Assembly: GCA_020073305.1 (NCBI GenBank)
Contig: JAIQFK010000028.1
Coordinates: 37,758-101,757 of the forward strand
Source: Terriglobia bacterium
Lineage (GTDB): Bacteria > Acidobacteriota > Terriglobia > Bryobacterales > Bryobacteraceae
DNA: 64,000 nucleotides
Direction: 5' to 3'
In this document: positions 36,563 to 45,876 of the stretch, piece by piece
Layout: every line of letters starts with the position of its first letter
Position numbering within the stretch: the first letter of the stretch is position 1
Made by a program: the position numbers and the translations under genes
Notes under the pieces: model-generated
What the model was told of the DNA's origin: nothing
Databases searched by the model: none
Seen by the model: the letters and a program-made list of their open reading frames with translations, nothing else

Positions 36563-37924
36563 ATGAAAACGATGCGCATCGGGCTCCTGGCGGTTTTGGC
36601 GCTGGGGAGTCTCGGTTCACAGAGGCTGCAGGCCGAAGTCAGCTACTTTCGGGAGATTCGTCCCATCATCCAGCGAAATTGCCAGGGCTGCCATCAGCCG
36701 GCGATGAAATACGGCGGCCTTGATCTGACGCGTTATGAAAGCTTCAGCGCAGGCGGGAACAAAGGCCCTGCGTATAAGGTTGACGCGCCCAAGGAAAGCC
36801 TGGTCCTGGCTTATCTGAAGGGTGAGCGGCAACCGCGGATGCCGTTGGGTTCGCCGCCGCTCGCCGACGATCAGATCGAGCTGTTCCGAAGTTGGATCGC
36901 GTCGGGCGCCAAGGACGATACGCCGCCTGAGGCGCGCGAAAGCTCGGCTCTGGACAAGCCTCCGGTTTACCATCAGGCGCCGGTGATCACTGCGCTGGCT
37001 TACTCACCCGACGGTTCGCAGTTGGCCGTTTCCGGATATCGCGAGGTCTTGCTTCACAGAGCGGACGGCTCAGCACTGGTAGCGCGCCTTGTCGGTCTTT
37101 CCGATCGCATTCAGTCGCTGGAGTTTTCAAACGACGGCAAGACGCTGGTGGCCGCCGGTGGAACGCCGGCGCGCTTTGGAGAAATCCAACTCTGGGACGT
37201 GGCGTCGCACAAGCTGAAGCACTCCGTCACCCTTACCGATGAGACCCTCTTCGGCGCCTCGCTCTCGCCGGACGGCTCGCGCGTAGCGGTGGGCTGTGCG
37301 GACAATACGGTGCGGGTAGTGGATACGGCGGCGGGGAAAGAGGCGCTCAAGATCTCGAATCATGAGAATTGGGTGCTGGGCACGGTTTTCGGCGTCAATG
37401 GGAAGCGGTTGGTCTCGGTAGGCCGCGATCAGGCCGCGAAGCTCACCGATGCGACCAGCGGGGCGTTCATCGAGAACATCAACGCGCTACGGGGCGAGCT
37501 GGCAGCGGTTGCGCGGCATCCCACGCGCGACCTGATTCTGATCGGCGGCGCCGAGCGCATTCCTTACCTATATATGATGGACCGGCCGGCCTCCATGAAG
37601 ATCGCGGATGATTCGACGCTGGTACGCAAGTTCGAAATGCAGGACGGCGCCATCTTTGCGCTGGCCTTTTCGCCCGACGGCTCGCGGATCGCGGTTGCGG
37701 GCGCGTCTGACGAAGTGCCCATCTACCAAACCGAAACCGGCGAGCGCGTCGCCACTTGCAAAGGGCACAGAGGCACTTACGCAGTTGTGTTCAGTCCCGA
37801 TGGCGCACACTTGAGCACCGGCGGCTTCGATGGCAGGGTGCGGACCTATGAGGTCACGTCGTGCAAGTCAGAGCGCGACTTCGTGCCCGTGCCGCTCGAG
37901 CCACAACTGGCTTCCGCGAGGTAA
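36563..37924 (+). CDS. Exported PSCyt1-type cytochrome c plus WD40 propeller protein
   Basis: 453 residues. Signal peptide (RIGLLAVLALGSLGSQRLQA), then a Planctomycete-type cytochrome c domain with one haem-binding motif: VSYFREIRPIIQRNCQGCHQPAMKYGG (C-x-x-C-H). From about residue 135 on there are WD40-like repeats (ALAYSPDGSQLAVSG; SLEFSNDGKTLVAAGG; GASLSPDGSRVAVGC; ALAFSPDGSRIAVAG; AVVFSPDGAHLSTGG). First gene of a four-gene cassette; the stop overlaps the next start (TAATG). Confidence 0.92.
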   Translation: MKTMRIGLLAVLALGSLGSQRLQAEVSYFREIRPIIQRNCQGCHQPAMKYGGLDLTRYESFSAGGNKGPAYKVDAPKESLVLAYLKGERQPRMPLGSPPLADDQIELFRSWIASGAKDDTPPEARESSALDKPPVYHQAPVITALAYSPDGSQLAVSGYREVLLHRADGSALVARLVGLSDRIQSLEFSNDGKTLVAAGGTPARFGEIQLWDVASHKLKHSVTLTDETLFGASLSPDGSRVAVGCADNTVRVVDTAAGKEALKISNHENWVLGTVFGVNGKRLVSVGRDQAAKLTDATSGAFIENINALRGELAAVARHPTRDLILIGGAERIPYLYMMDRPASMKIADDSTLVRKFEMQDGAIFALAFSPDGSRIAVAGASDEVPIYQTETGERVATCKGHRGTYAVVFSPDGAHLSTGGFDGRVRTYEVTSCKSERDFVPVPLEPQLASAR

Positions 37925-40389
37925 TGGCTATGTGGCGAGCTTCGGTTCTGACGCTTTCTTTTTCGCTGGCCCTATCCGCCGCGGCTCCTGAACTGGCGGA
38001 ATTGGAGCCGCGCGGGGCCGAGCGCGGGAAATCCCTGACGCTGACGTTGGTTGGCGCGAATCTCCCTGAGGGTGCGCAGGTGCTCTCGACGCTGCCCGCC
38101 ACCTTCACTCCGCTCACGCCGCCCGAGGACAAGATGGCTGCCGGCCGCAAGTTGCCGTTCCTGATCGAACTGAGGGCGGACGCGGCCGTCGGAACCTACC
38201 CGATCCGCGTGCAGACGGCGGAGGGTCTATCGAACATTCTCCTCTTCACGGTCGGCGCATTTCCCGAGGTCATCGAAGAAGAATCGAAGCCCGAGTCTCG
38301 CGAGCACTCGAATGACTCGATCGAGACTGCCCAGCGCATTGACGCTCCGGTGACCGTCAACGGCACATTGAACGGGCCAGACCGCGACTACTACCGCATC
38401 CACGCAAAACAGGGCGAGCGCCTGGTCGTGGAGATCGAAGCCAGGCGCGCCGGCTCTGCAATCGACCCGGTACTGCAGATTGTCGACTCCTCCGGCAAGC
38501 AACTCGCGCGCAGCGAAGACGCACCCGGCCTGGGCGTGGATTCCCGCATCGATATTACCTTTCCACGAGACGGTGATTACTACGCGATAGTGCATGACGC
38601 CCGCTTCAGCCAGCAGAAGCAGAATTTCTACAGGCTCAAAGTGGCCAACTATCCGTATGCCGATGGCATCTTCCCGCTGGGCTGGAAACGCGGCGAGAAG
38701 ATCGACGTGGAGTTTTTCGGCTGCAGCCTCAAGGCTCCGGTGAAGGCGGCCGCCGATTTATCGGCGCTGACTGCCAAGACCGAATTCACGCGCGTGAGTG
38801 TGCCAGGGGAACCGGGCAGCCTGCCATTTCTTTTTGTCGTGGGCGATCTGCCGGAGAGAATCGAGCCCACGCGTCAGAATCCAGCCGAGGCGGTCACTCT
38901 GGATCCATCGACGGTGATGAACGGGCGGATTTCGAAGACCGGCGAAGTCGATCGCTACAAGCTGGCCGTTTCAACGGGCGAGCAATGGGAGCTGGAATTG
39001 GGCGCGCGCGGCCTGGGTACTTCGCGTCTGGATGGCGTGGTCACAGTCTACGACGCACAGGGAAAGAAGTTGGCATCGGCCGGAGACCAGCCACCGAAAG
39101 AAGACGTATTTTCGCTGCTCGCGGCGGGGCGCACCAGCTCTGATCCGTGGCTCGGGCTTAAGGTTCCGAGCGGCGTGCGTGAGGTTGCCGTGACGGTGGA
39201 AGACCTGCTGGGACGCGGTGGGCCTGGATTCGCCTATCGGCTGGTGGCGCGCAAGCAGCCTCCCGATTTCAAGCTCACCGTTCTCGAACCATTCGTGAAC
39301 GTTCCTGCAAAGGGTACGGTTTCGGTGAACGTATCTGTCGACCGTCGCGGTTTCGTGTGGCCGATCCAGTTGAGTATTTCGGGCCTTGGCGACGAGTACA
39401 TTGTTGACGGCGGCCACATTCCAGGCGAGTGGAAAGACGACGCCTATTCGATCTCGCGGCGCGGCATGTTAACGATCACGGCGAAGCCCGGCGCCAAACC
39501 GAAGAAACTGGTGGAGCTCGCGATCTGGGGAGAAGGGAAAACGGAAGATGGCGCGATGGTGCGGAGAAAGGCTCAGTGCCTGGGCATGATCACGGAAGTT
39601 GCAGGCGGCACCGGGATTTCCGATGCCGAGGGCCGGGAGAACCAGCGTCCGTTTGTCGCGCCGTGGATTGGTCTCGATCTGCCTGTAGTGCCGGCCAAGG
39701 AAGAATCCGGAACGATTGCGCCGGAAGCGCCGCGCCTGCTTCGCCTGGTGCAGGGCACAGGTTACCCGTTGAAGTGGAGTTTCAAGCCACGCAATCCGGA
39801 TGCGCGCCCGCCGGAGAACGTGGGTGTGGACGTGGTCTCCCCGTCGGCTGCCGAAATTTCCGTGCGGCGCGCAAAAACGGAGAAGAAGGAAGAAAAATAC
39901 GCGGAAAAGGGCGAGTTCAGCCTGCTCACCACCACTCACACATCGCCCGAAAGGTACGACCTGGTGATGTTCGCCGAATCCAAGGACGAGTATGCCGAGG
40001 CCCTGATGACGCCGGCCATGACGGTCGAAGTGGTCCAGGGTTATAGCGTCGCTGCGCCGAAGGAGCCGGTCGCGCTACAGCCGGGTGGGAAGGCGGAATT
40101 GACGGGCGCATTTCATCGCGAGCCGGAGTTCGCGCACCCTGTCACCATTCAGGCTGACTATCTGCCTGCGCACGTGAGCTGCCGGTCCGCAGAATTGCGG
40201 CAGGACGCGAGCGAGTATCGCCTTTCGTGTGAGGCGGAGGCATCGGCCAAACCGGGCGAGTATGAGTTTCAGTTGACTCCGGCTTCGGTAGTTACTGGTC
40301 TCGACCAGCGCGAAGTGCCGTACAAGATCGCGCCGGTGACGGCGAAGTTGATCATAGCGGGCAGCAAAACCGTGCAGGCGGCGAGATAG
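37924..40389 (+). CDS. Exported protein with bacterial pre-peptidase (PPC) domains
   Basis: 821 residues from the ATG at 37924, which overlaps the preceding stop. Signal peptide WRASVLTLSFSLALSAAA, a TIG-like N-terminal domain (LAELEPRGAERGKSLTLTLVG), a PPC domain at about 125-225 (IETAQRIDAPVTVNGTLNG, YYRIHAKQGERLVVEIEA, DGDYYAIVHD), and a second PPC-like unit near 320-430 (NGRISKTGEVDRYKLAVSTG). No catalytic domain is visible, although PPC domains usually accompany proteases. It probably works as an envelope partner of the flanking cytochrome and DUF1549/DUF1553 proteins. Confidence 0.87.
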   Translation: MAMWRASVLTLSFSLALSAAAPELAELEPRGAERGKSLTLTLVGANLPEGAQVLSTLPATFTPLTPPEDKMAAGRKLPFLIELRADAAVGTYPIRVQTAEGLSNILLFTVGAFPEVIEEESKPESREHSNDSIETAQRIDAPVTVNGTLNGPDRDYYRIHAKQGERLVVEIEARRAGSAIDPVLQIVDSSGKQLARSEDAPGLGVDSRIDITFPRDGDYYAIVHDARFSQQKQNFYRLKVANYPYADGIFPLGWKRGEKIDVEFFGCSLKAPVKAAADLSALTAKTEFTRVSVPGEPGSLPFLFVVGDLPERIEPTRQNPAEAVTLDPSTVMNGRISKTGEVDRYKLAVSTGEQWELELGARGLGTSRLDGVVTVYDAQGKKLASAGDQPPKEDVFSLLAAGRTSSDPWLGLKVPSGVREVAVTVEDLLGRGGPGFAYRLVARKQPPDFKLTVLEPFVNVPAKGTVSVNVSVDRRGFVWPIQLSISGLGDEYIVDGGHIPGEWKDDAYSISRRGMLTITAKPGAKPKKLVELAIWGEGKTEDGAMVRRKAQCLGMITEVAGGTGISDAEGRENQRPFVAPWIGLDLPVVPAKEESGTIAPEAPRLLRLVQGTGYPLKWSFKPRNPDARPPENVGVDVVSPSAAEISVRRAKTEKKEEKYAEKGEFSLLTTTHTSPERYDLVMFAESKDEYAEALMTPAMTVEVVQGYSVAAPKEPVALQPGGKAELTGAFHREPEFAHPVTIQADYLPAHVSCRSAELRQDASEYRLSCEAEASAKPGEYEFQLTPASVVTGLDQREVPYKIAPVTAKLIIAGSKTVQAAR

Positions 40390-40397
40390 AGGGAACT

Positions 40398-42845
40398 ATG
40401 CGAAACAGGATCTGGGTGATCGCAGTAATCATGATAGCGGCGCCATGCGGAGCGTTCGCCGCCGACCAAAATGTCACTGCGCTTTCGGTTACGCCGGCAG
40501 CCCTGGTATTCCGCTCTCCGGACGAAGGCATGCGCGTGCTGGTGATGGGAACCACGGCGGAAGGCGAGCAGATAGACCTCAGCGAGGCGGCGCGCCTCGA
40601 TCCGGCCGAGTCCATCGTGAAGCGTGGCGCGGACGGACTGCTATATCCCGTTCGCCAGGGTGAAACGAAAGTCACAGTCACGGCTCGCGGCGCGCAGGCG
40701 CAGTTCATGGTGCGCGTCGGCGATCTCACCAAGGCGCCGCAGGTCAGTTTCCTGCGCGACGTCGAACCCATTCTCAATAAGGTTGGGTGCACCTCGGGCA
40801 CCTGCCACGGCTCGGCCAAAGGGAAGAACGGGTTCAAGCTTTCGCTGCGCGGATACGACCCGGAGTTCGACTACGAAGTCCTTCTGTACGACATGTCGGG
40901 CCGCCGTTTCAATCGCGCTGATCCCGCACGCAGCTTGATGCTGGCGAAGCCCACGCAGCAGGTGCCGCATGGCGGCGGGCTGCGTATCGAGCTTGGCTCG
41001 CGCTACTACAACACAATCCTGAAGTGGATTTCGGCCGGCGTGCCCTACGGAGATCCTAAGGTTGACCGCGTGGAGAAACTCGAAGTGCTACCGAAGGAAG
41101 TTTTCATGCACGGGCCCAGCAAGGCCCAGCAGGTGCTGGCGCTGGCGCACTATTCCGACGGTTCGGTGCGTGATGTGACGCGCGAGGCTAATATTTCGAG
41201 CAATACGCCGGAAGTCGCTGACGTCGATCCGAGCGCCCGCGTGAAGGGAGAACGCAAGGGGGAAGCGGCGCTGCTGGTCCGCTATGAAGGCAAGTTTGTG
41301 GCCGTGCCGGTGACGGTGCTGAATCCGAATCCGGGCTTTGCCTGGAACAATCTGCCGCAATACAACTACGTCGATGAGCTCATTGATGCCAAATTGAAGC
41401 GGCTCAAGATTTTGCCATCGCCCGCGGTAGACGACGCGGAATTTCTGCGGCGTGTTTCGCTCGATCTCATCGGCCTTCCGCCCACGCCCGAAGAACTCCG
41501 TGTTTTTATCACGGACAAAACCGATTCACCCGCTAAGCGCCGGCGTATGGTTGACCGCCTGATCGCGCGTCCCGAATTTGTGGACCACTGGACGCTGAAG
41601 TGGGGCGACCTCCTGCAGGTCAGCCGGCGCTATCTGGGTGACAAGGGCATGTGGGAGTTTCGCGGGTGGATTCGCGACTCCATCGCGCAGAACAAGCCCT
41701 ACGACAAGTTCGTGTATGAGCTGCTGACGGCGCGCGGCAGCTCGTATGAGAATCCCGCGGCCAATTTCTTCCGCGTTACGCGGAATGCCAAGGCCTCGAT
41801 GGAGAAGACTACGCAGTTGTTCATGGGCGTGCGCCTGGTGTGCACACAGTGCCACGATCATCCGTTTGAAAAGTGGACGCAAAACCAGTACTACCAGATG
41901 ACGGCATTCTTCGGCTCAGTGGGTCTGAAGCCCGGCTTTCAGAGCGGCGACGAGATCGTCTACGACAAGCGCGAGGACTACGACATCAAGCATCCCAAGA
42001 CGGGACGCGTGGTCGCGGCAAAATATCTGGTCGCCAGCATCGGTGCGCCGCCCATCCCCAACAGTCCGGAACGGCGTGAAGCTCTGGTCGAGTGGCTGAC
42101 CTCGAAAGACAATCCTTTCTTCGCACGCGCCATTGCCAACCGCCTGTGGAGCTACTTCCTGGGCCGCGGCATTATCGAGCCCGTGGACGACATCCGCGCG
42201 TCGAACCCGCCGGCCAATGAGGCGCTGCTGGAAGCGTTGACCAAGGATTTGACCGATCACGCCTTCGACCTGCGTTACTTGATGAAGACGATCGTGAATT
42301 CGCGCGCCTATCAGGCCGGCATTCAGACGAATGTATGGAACGACGACGACAAGGTGAACTTTTCGCATGCCGTCCCGCGGCGGTTGGGCGCCGAGGCGCT
42401 GATGGACGCGCTCGCGCTCGCGGCCGGCTCGCGGCCAAAGTTCCCCGAAGTGCCGCCGGACACTAAGGCCGAGGAGTTTCCGGATCCGCATGTGGGTAAG
42501 GATGGCTTCCTCGACGTGTTCGGAAGGCCTGCGCGCGAGTCGTCCTGCGAGTGCGAGCGCCGCAGTGACATCAGCCTGCCGCAAGCGCTGAACCTGGTGA
42601 ATGGCCGGACGATTGGCGATGCCGTTGCCGACCCCAAGGGACGCGTGGCCGGTTTGATTCTGGAGGGCGCTTCCGACCGCGCCATCGTCGAAGATCTGTA
42701 CCTGGCGGCGCTGTGCCGGTATCCGACGGCCAAGGAATATGACACGGCGGCCGCTTATTTGAAAAGCGGCGAGAGCCGTGCTGCCTGGGCGCAGGATCTG
42801 CTCTGGTCTCTGGTCAATAGCAAAGCGTTCTTGTACAACCGATGA
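40398..42845 (+). CDS. Exported DUF1549/DUF1553 (PSD1-type) protein with cytochrome-like motifs
   Basis: 815 residues. Signal peptide, a Big-2/Ig-like domain at 20-110, then FLRDVEPILNKVGCTSGTCHGSAKGKNGFKLSL (C-x4-C-H), a second Ig-like domain, and DUF1549 starting NYVDELIDAKLKRLKI with LRRVSLDLIGLPPTPEEL. VCTQCHDHPFEKWTQ gives a regular C-x-x-C-H. DUF1553 covers the C-terminal third (ARAIANRLWSYFLGRGIIEPVDDI). These domains are hallmarks of Planctomycetes and Verrucomicrobia and also occur in Solibacteres. Function is not established; partnership with DUF1501 proteins is regular. Confidence 0.93.
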   Translation: MRNRIWVIAVIMIAAPCGAFAADQNVTALSVTPAALVFRSPDEGMRVLVMGTTAEGEQIDLSEAARLDPAESIVKRGADGLLYPVRQGETKVTVTARGAQAQFMVRVGDLTKAPQVSFLRDVEPILNKVGCTSGTCHGSAKGKNGFKLSLRGYDPEFDYEVLLYDMSGRRFNRADPARSLMLAKPTQQVPHGGGLRIELGSRYYNTILKWISAGVPYGDPKVDRVEKLEVLPKEVFMHGPSKAQQVLALAHYSDGSVRDVTREANISSNTPEVADVDPSARVKGERKGEAALLVRYEGKFVAVPVTVLNPNPGFAWNNLPQYNYVDELIDAKLKRLKILPSPAVDDAEFLRRVSLDLIGLPPTPEELRVFITDKTDSPAKRRRMVDRLIARPEFVDHWTLKWGDLLQVSRRYLGDKGMWEFRGWIRDSIAQNKPYDKFVYELLTARGSSYENPAANFFRVTRNAKASMEKTTQLFMGVRLVCTQCHDHPFEKWTQNQYYQMTAFFGSVGLKPGFQSGDEIVYDKREDYDIKHPKTGRVVAAKYLVASIGAPPIPNSPERREALVEWLTSKDNPFFARAIANRLWSYFLGRGIIEPVDDIRASNPPANEALLEALTKDLTDHAFDLRYLMKTIVNSRAYQAGIQTNVWNDDDKVNFSHAVPRRLGAEALMDALALAAGSRPKFPEVPPDTKAEEFPDPHVGKDGFLDVFGRPARESSCECERRSDISLPQALNLVNGRTIGDAVADPKGRVAGLILEGASDRAIVEDLYLAALCRYPTAKEYDTAAAYLKSGESRAAWAQDLLWSLVNSKAFLYNR

Positions 42846-42867
42846 CATTTCGTCGAGGAGGTTTTCG

Positions 42868-44307
42868 ATGCTGACGATTCCAGGCCGCAAGGGCTGCTTG
42901 TGCGACGGACCCACCCGTCGCGAATTGCTGCGCGTTGGTTCGGTGGGACTGTTTGGCTTGAACCTGGCGAATTTCTTCCAGTGGCAGAAAGCGCTCGGCG
43001 CGTCGCGGCTGGAGGGTGCGCAGGGATTCAACTCGGCGAAATCGGTGATTCTGGTGTTTCTGCAGGGCGGTCCGAGCCACATTGATATTTGGGATCCCAA
43101 GCCCGACGCGCCCACGAGCGTCCGCGGCGAATTCAAACCCATCAATACGAACGTCTCCGGCATCCAGTTGAGCGAGACCATGCCCATGCTCGCCCAACAG
43201 ATGGACAAGTGCACGCTGATCCGCTCGATGAGCTACACGCCCACCGGCCTGTTCAATCACACCGCGGCGATTTACCAGATGCTGACGGGTTATCCGCCGG
43301 ACAAAGTGTCGCCCTCGGGGCAACTTGAGCCGCCATCGCCTGCCGATTTTCCCACCGCAGGCTCGCACATCTCGAAGCTCAAACCGCCCTCTGAGCCGGT
43401 GCTGCCCTTTGTCGAAATGCCGCGGCCACTGCAGGAATCGAGCGTGATCGGGAAAGGTGGCGCAGCAGGCTTCCTGGGAAAGGCATACGATCCTTATCGG
43501 CTCTACCAGGACCCCAACCAGCCCATCCAACTCGAGGACCTTACGTTGCGAAAGGACGTTCCGCAAGAGCGTTTGCAGGAACGCTTCGCCATGTTGAAAG
43601 GCATCAACGGCTCCATGCCTGATCTGGAGAAAGCGCTCAAGGATTACGCCATCGACGAATACTACGGGAAAGCGTTCGATCTCGTCCTTTCGGGCAAAGC
43701 GCGCGAGGCGTTCGATCTGAGCCAGGAGCCCGACAAGGTGCGCGAGCGTTACGGCCGCACCACGTTCGGCCAGGGTTTGCTGCTGTCGCGGCGTCTGATT
43801 CAAGCCGGCACTCGTTTTGTACAGATGAACTGGCCGGCGGTGGCCAACGGCAATCCGGAAGTCGACGCCTGGGACACGCACGCGGCAAACTTCGGTCCGC
43901 TGCGAAACCTTCACTGTCCGGTTTTCGACCGCGGGATTTCAGCTCTGATCGAAGACCTGTCGCAGCGTGGCATGTTCAAAGATACGCTGCTGGTGACTGT
44001 AGGCGAGTTCGGCCGCTCCCCGCGCTTAGGCGTGAGCACGTCGGGCAACACCAATTCTCCCGACGGCCGGGACCACTGGCCCTACTGCTATACGGCGCTG
44101 GTAGCCGGCGCGGGAATGCATGTCGGCCGGGTGTACGGCGCGTCGGATCAGACAGCGTCGTCGCCTAAAGAGAAACCGGTGCACCCGAACGACCTGCTGG
44201 CCACGGTTTACTATTCGCTGGGGATCGATCCCGACATGACCGTGCTGAACCACCTGAACCAGCCACGTGAACTGGTAAAGGGCAAGCCGGTCCTCGAGTT
44301 GTGGTAG
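42868..44307 (+). CDS. DUF1501 domain protein with twin-arginine signal
   Basis: 479 residues from the ATG at 42868, which follows GAGGAGG; the frame extends to 42778 but overlaps the previous gene. PTRRELLRVGSVGLFGLNLA is a twin-arginine signal. The DUF1501 (alkaline-phosphatase/sulfatase-like) core has VILVFLQGGPSHIDIWDPKP, and the C-terminal metal-site part is TVGEFGRSPRLG with GRDHWPYCYTALVAGAG. DUF1501 proteins regularly sit directly after DUF1553 genes, as here. Substrate unknown. Confidence 0.93.
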   Translation: MLTIPGRKGCLCDGPTRRELLRVGSVGLFGLNLANFFQWQKALGASRLEGAQGFNSAKSVILVFLQGGPSHIDIWDPKPDAPTSVRGEFKPINTNVSGIQLSETMPMLAQQMDKCTLIRSMSYTPTGLFNHTAAIYQMLTGYPPDKVSPSGQLEPPSPADFPTAGSHISKLKPPSEPVLPFVEMPRPLQESSVIGKGGAAGFLGKAYDPYRLYQDPNQPIQLEDLTLRKDVPQERLQERFAMLKGINGSMPDLEKALKDYAIDEYYGKAFDLVLSGKAREAFDLSQEPDKVRERYGRTTFGQGLLLSRRLIQAGTRFVQMNWPAVANGNPEVDAWDTHAANFGPLRNLHCPVFDRGISALIEDLSQRGMFKDTLLVTVGEFGRSPRLGVSTSGNTNSPDGRDHWPYCYTALVAGAGMHVGRVYGASDQTASSPKEKPVHPNDLLATVYYSLGIDPDMTVLNHLNQPRELVKGKPVLELW

Positions 44308-44355
44308 CGCGCCAGGGGCGCTGCTCGGGACATAAGATATACGAGGAGGTATTTC

Positions 44356-45876
44356 GTGGCATACGACTGCACTAGGCGGCATTTCTTTTTCGGCCCGCTG
44401 CTGGCCGGCGCGATTCCTATCGCAGGATTCGGAAGCGTCCCCTCGCTGCGAGCGCTGGGCTACAAGTCACCGAACGAGAAACTGAACATCGCCTCGATAG
44501 GCGCTGGAGGCAAGGCCGCGAGTGACATCGACGGCTGCACTTCGGAGAACATCGTGGCGCTTTGTGACGTGGATCAAGAGCGGGCCGCGCGCAAGTTCAC
44601 CGAGTATGACAAAGTTCCCAAGTATAGGGACTTCCGCAAGATGCTCGATGAGCAGGGCAGCTCCATCGACGCCGTCATCGTCGCCATTCCGGATTTCATG
44701 CACGCCACCGCGGCCACCTGGGCCATGGAACGCGGGAAGCATGTCTACGTGCAGAAGCCGCTGACTCGCACCGTTTGGGAAGCCAGGCAGTTGATGGAGG
44801 CGGCGAACAAGTACAAAGTCGCCACGCAGATGGGCAACCAGGGCTACTCCAACGAAGGCACGCGGCAAGCTGCCGAGATGATCTGGGCGGGCGAAATCGG
44901 CAGCGTGACCGAGGTGCATGCATGGACCGACCGCCCGATCTGGCCGCAAGGACTCGCCGAGATTCCAGCGCCAGACCGGGTGCCGGACACGCTCGACTGG
45001 GACTTGTGGCTCGGCATCGCCGAACAGCGGCCGTACACGTCCGGCGGGCCAGACTATAAATCGCCGATCGGAGGGCACTTCTATCAGCCGGAAAACTGGC
45101 GCGGCTTTTACGATTTCGGCTGCGGCGCGTTGGGCGATATGGCCTGCCACATTCTGGGCGCCGCGAATCTGGCGCTACGGCTCGGAGCTCCGGCCAGCGT
45201 GGAATGCATTCACAAGGAGGGCGCGAGCAACTTCATGTTCCCCGCAAAGTCGGTCATCCGCTACGATTTCCCGGCGCGCGGGTCCATGCCTGCGGTAAAG
45301 CTGTTCTGGCACGACGGGCTCAAAGAGACGCCCAAGATCCCGGGCGTGCCCGAGGGCGAATTGCTGGGCGATCTTCCCAGGAAGCCCTTCGGCCGGCCGG
45401 CGGGTCAGACAGCGTCCCAGGGGCCTCCGTGGCAGCGGCCGTTCACTGGAATGATCGGCAATGTGTTTAATTGGGAGACTTTCGAGAAAGACAAGAACGG
45501 CTCTGATCTAGTTGTGCCGCCTCCTGATGGCAGCTTGTTCATAGGCGACAAAGGCATGATCAGCACGGGCACCTACGGCGAGCAGACGCGGCTCATCCCG
45601 GTGGAGAAAATGGCGGACTACAAATTCCCGCAGCCGCTGCTCACCCGCTCCCCCGGCCACTACCGCGACTGGATCCGCGCTTGTAAGGGAGGCGATCCGG
45701 CCTGTTCCAATTTCAACGTCGCCGCTCCCTTCGTGGAGTGGATGCTGCTGGGCGTAATCGCACTCCGCTTTGACGGCAAGTTGGAGTGGGATGCCTCCAA
45801 GATGCGGTTCACGAACAATGCGGAAGCGAACAAGTACCTCAAACCAACCTTCCGCAAGGGCTGGACGTTAACCTAG
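44356..45876 (+). CDS. Exported Gfo/Idh/MocA family oxidoreductase with QKP motif
   Basis: 506 residues from a GTG at 44356 that follows a strong GAGGAGGT site. Twin-arginine-like signal CTRRHFFFGPLLAGAIPIAG, Rossmann loop LNIASIGAGGKAASDI, and YVQKPLTRTVWEARQLM, where the catalytic-lysine motif is QKP rather than EKP. Then GDMACHILGAANLALRL. The long C-terminal insert (about residues 310-440) is typical of the Planctomycete/Solibacter subgroup. First enzyme of the 44-53 kb sugar region; convergent with the NCS1 permease. Confidence 0.9.
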   Translation: MAYDCTRRHFFFGPLLAGAIPIAGFGSVPSLRALGYKSPNEKLNIASIGAGGKAASDIDGCTSENIVALCDVDQERAARKFTEYDKVPKYRDFRKMLDEQGSSIDAVIVAIPDFMHATAATWAMERGKHVYVQKPLTRTVWEARQLMEAANKYKVATQMGNQGYSNEGTRQAAEMIWAGEIGSVTEVHAWTDRPIWPQGLAEIPAPDRVPDTLDWDLWLGIAEQRPYTSGGPDYKSPIGGHFYQPENWRGFYDFGCGALGDMACHILGAANLALRLGAPASVECIHKEGASNFMFPAKSVIRYDFPARGSMPAVKLFWHDGLKETPKIPGVPEGELLGDLPRKPFGRPAGQTASQGPPWQRPFTGMIGNVFNWETFEKDKNGSDLVVPPPDGSLFIGDKGMISTGTYGEQTRLIPVEKMADYKFPQPLLTRSPGHYRDWIRACKGGDPACSNFNVAAPFVEWMLLGVIALRFDGKLEWDASKMRFTNNAEANKYLKPTFRKGWTLT

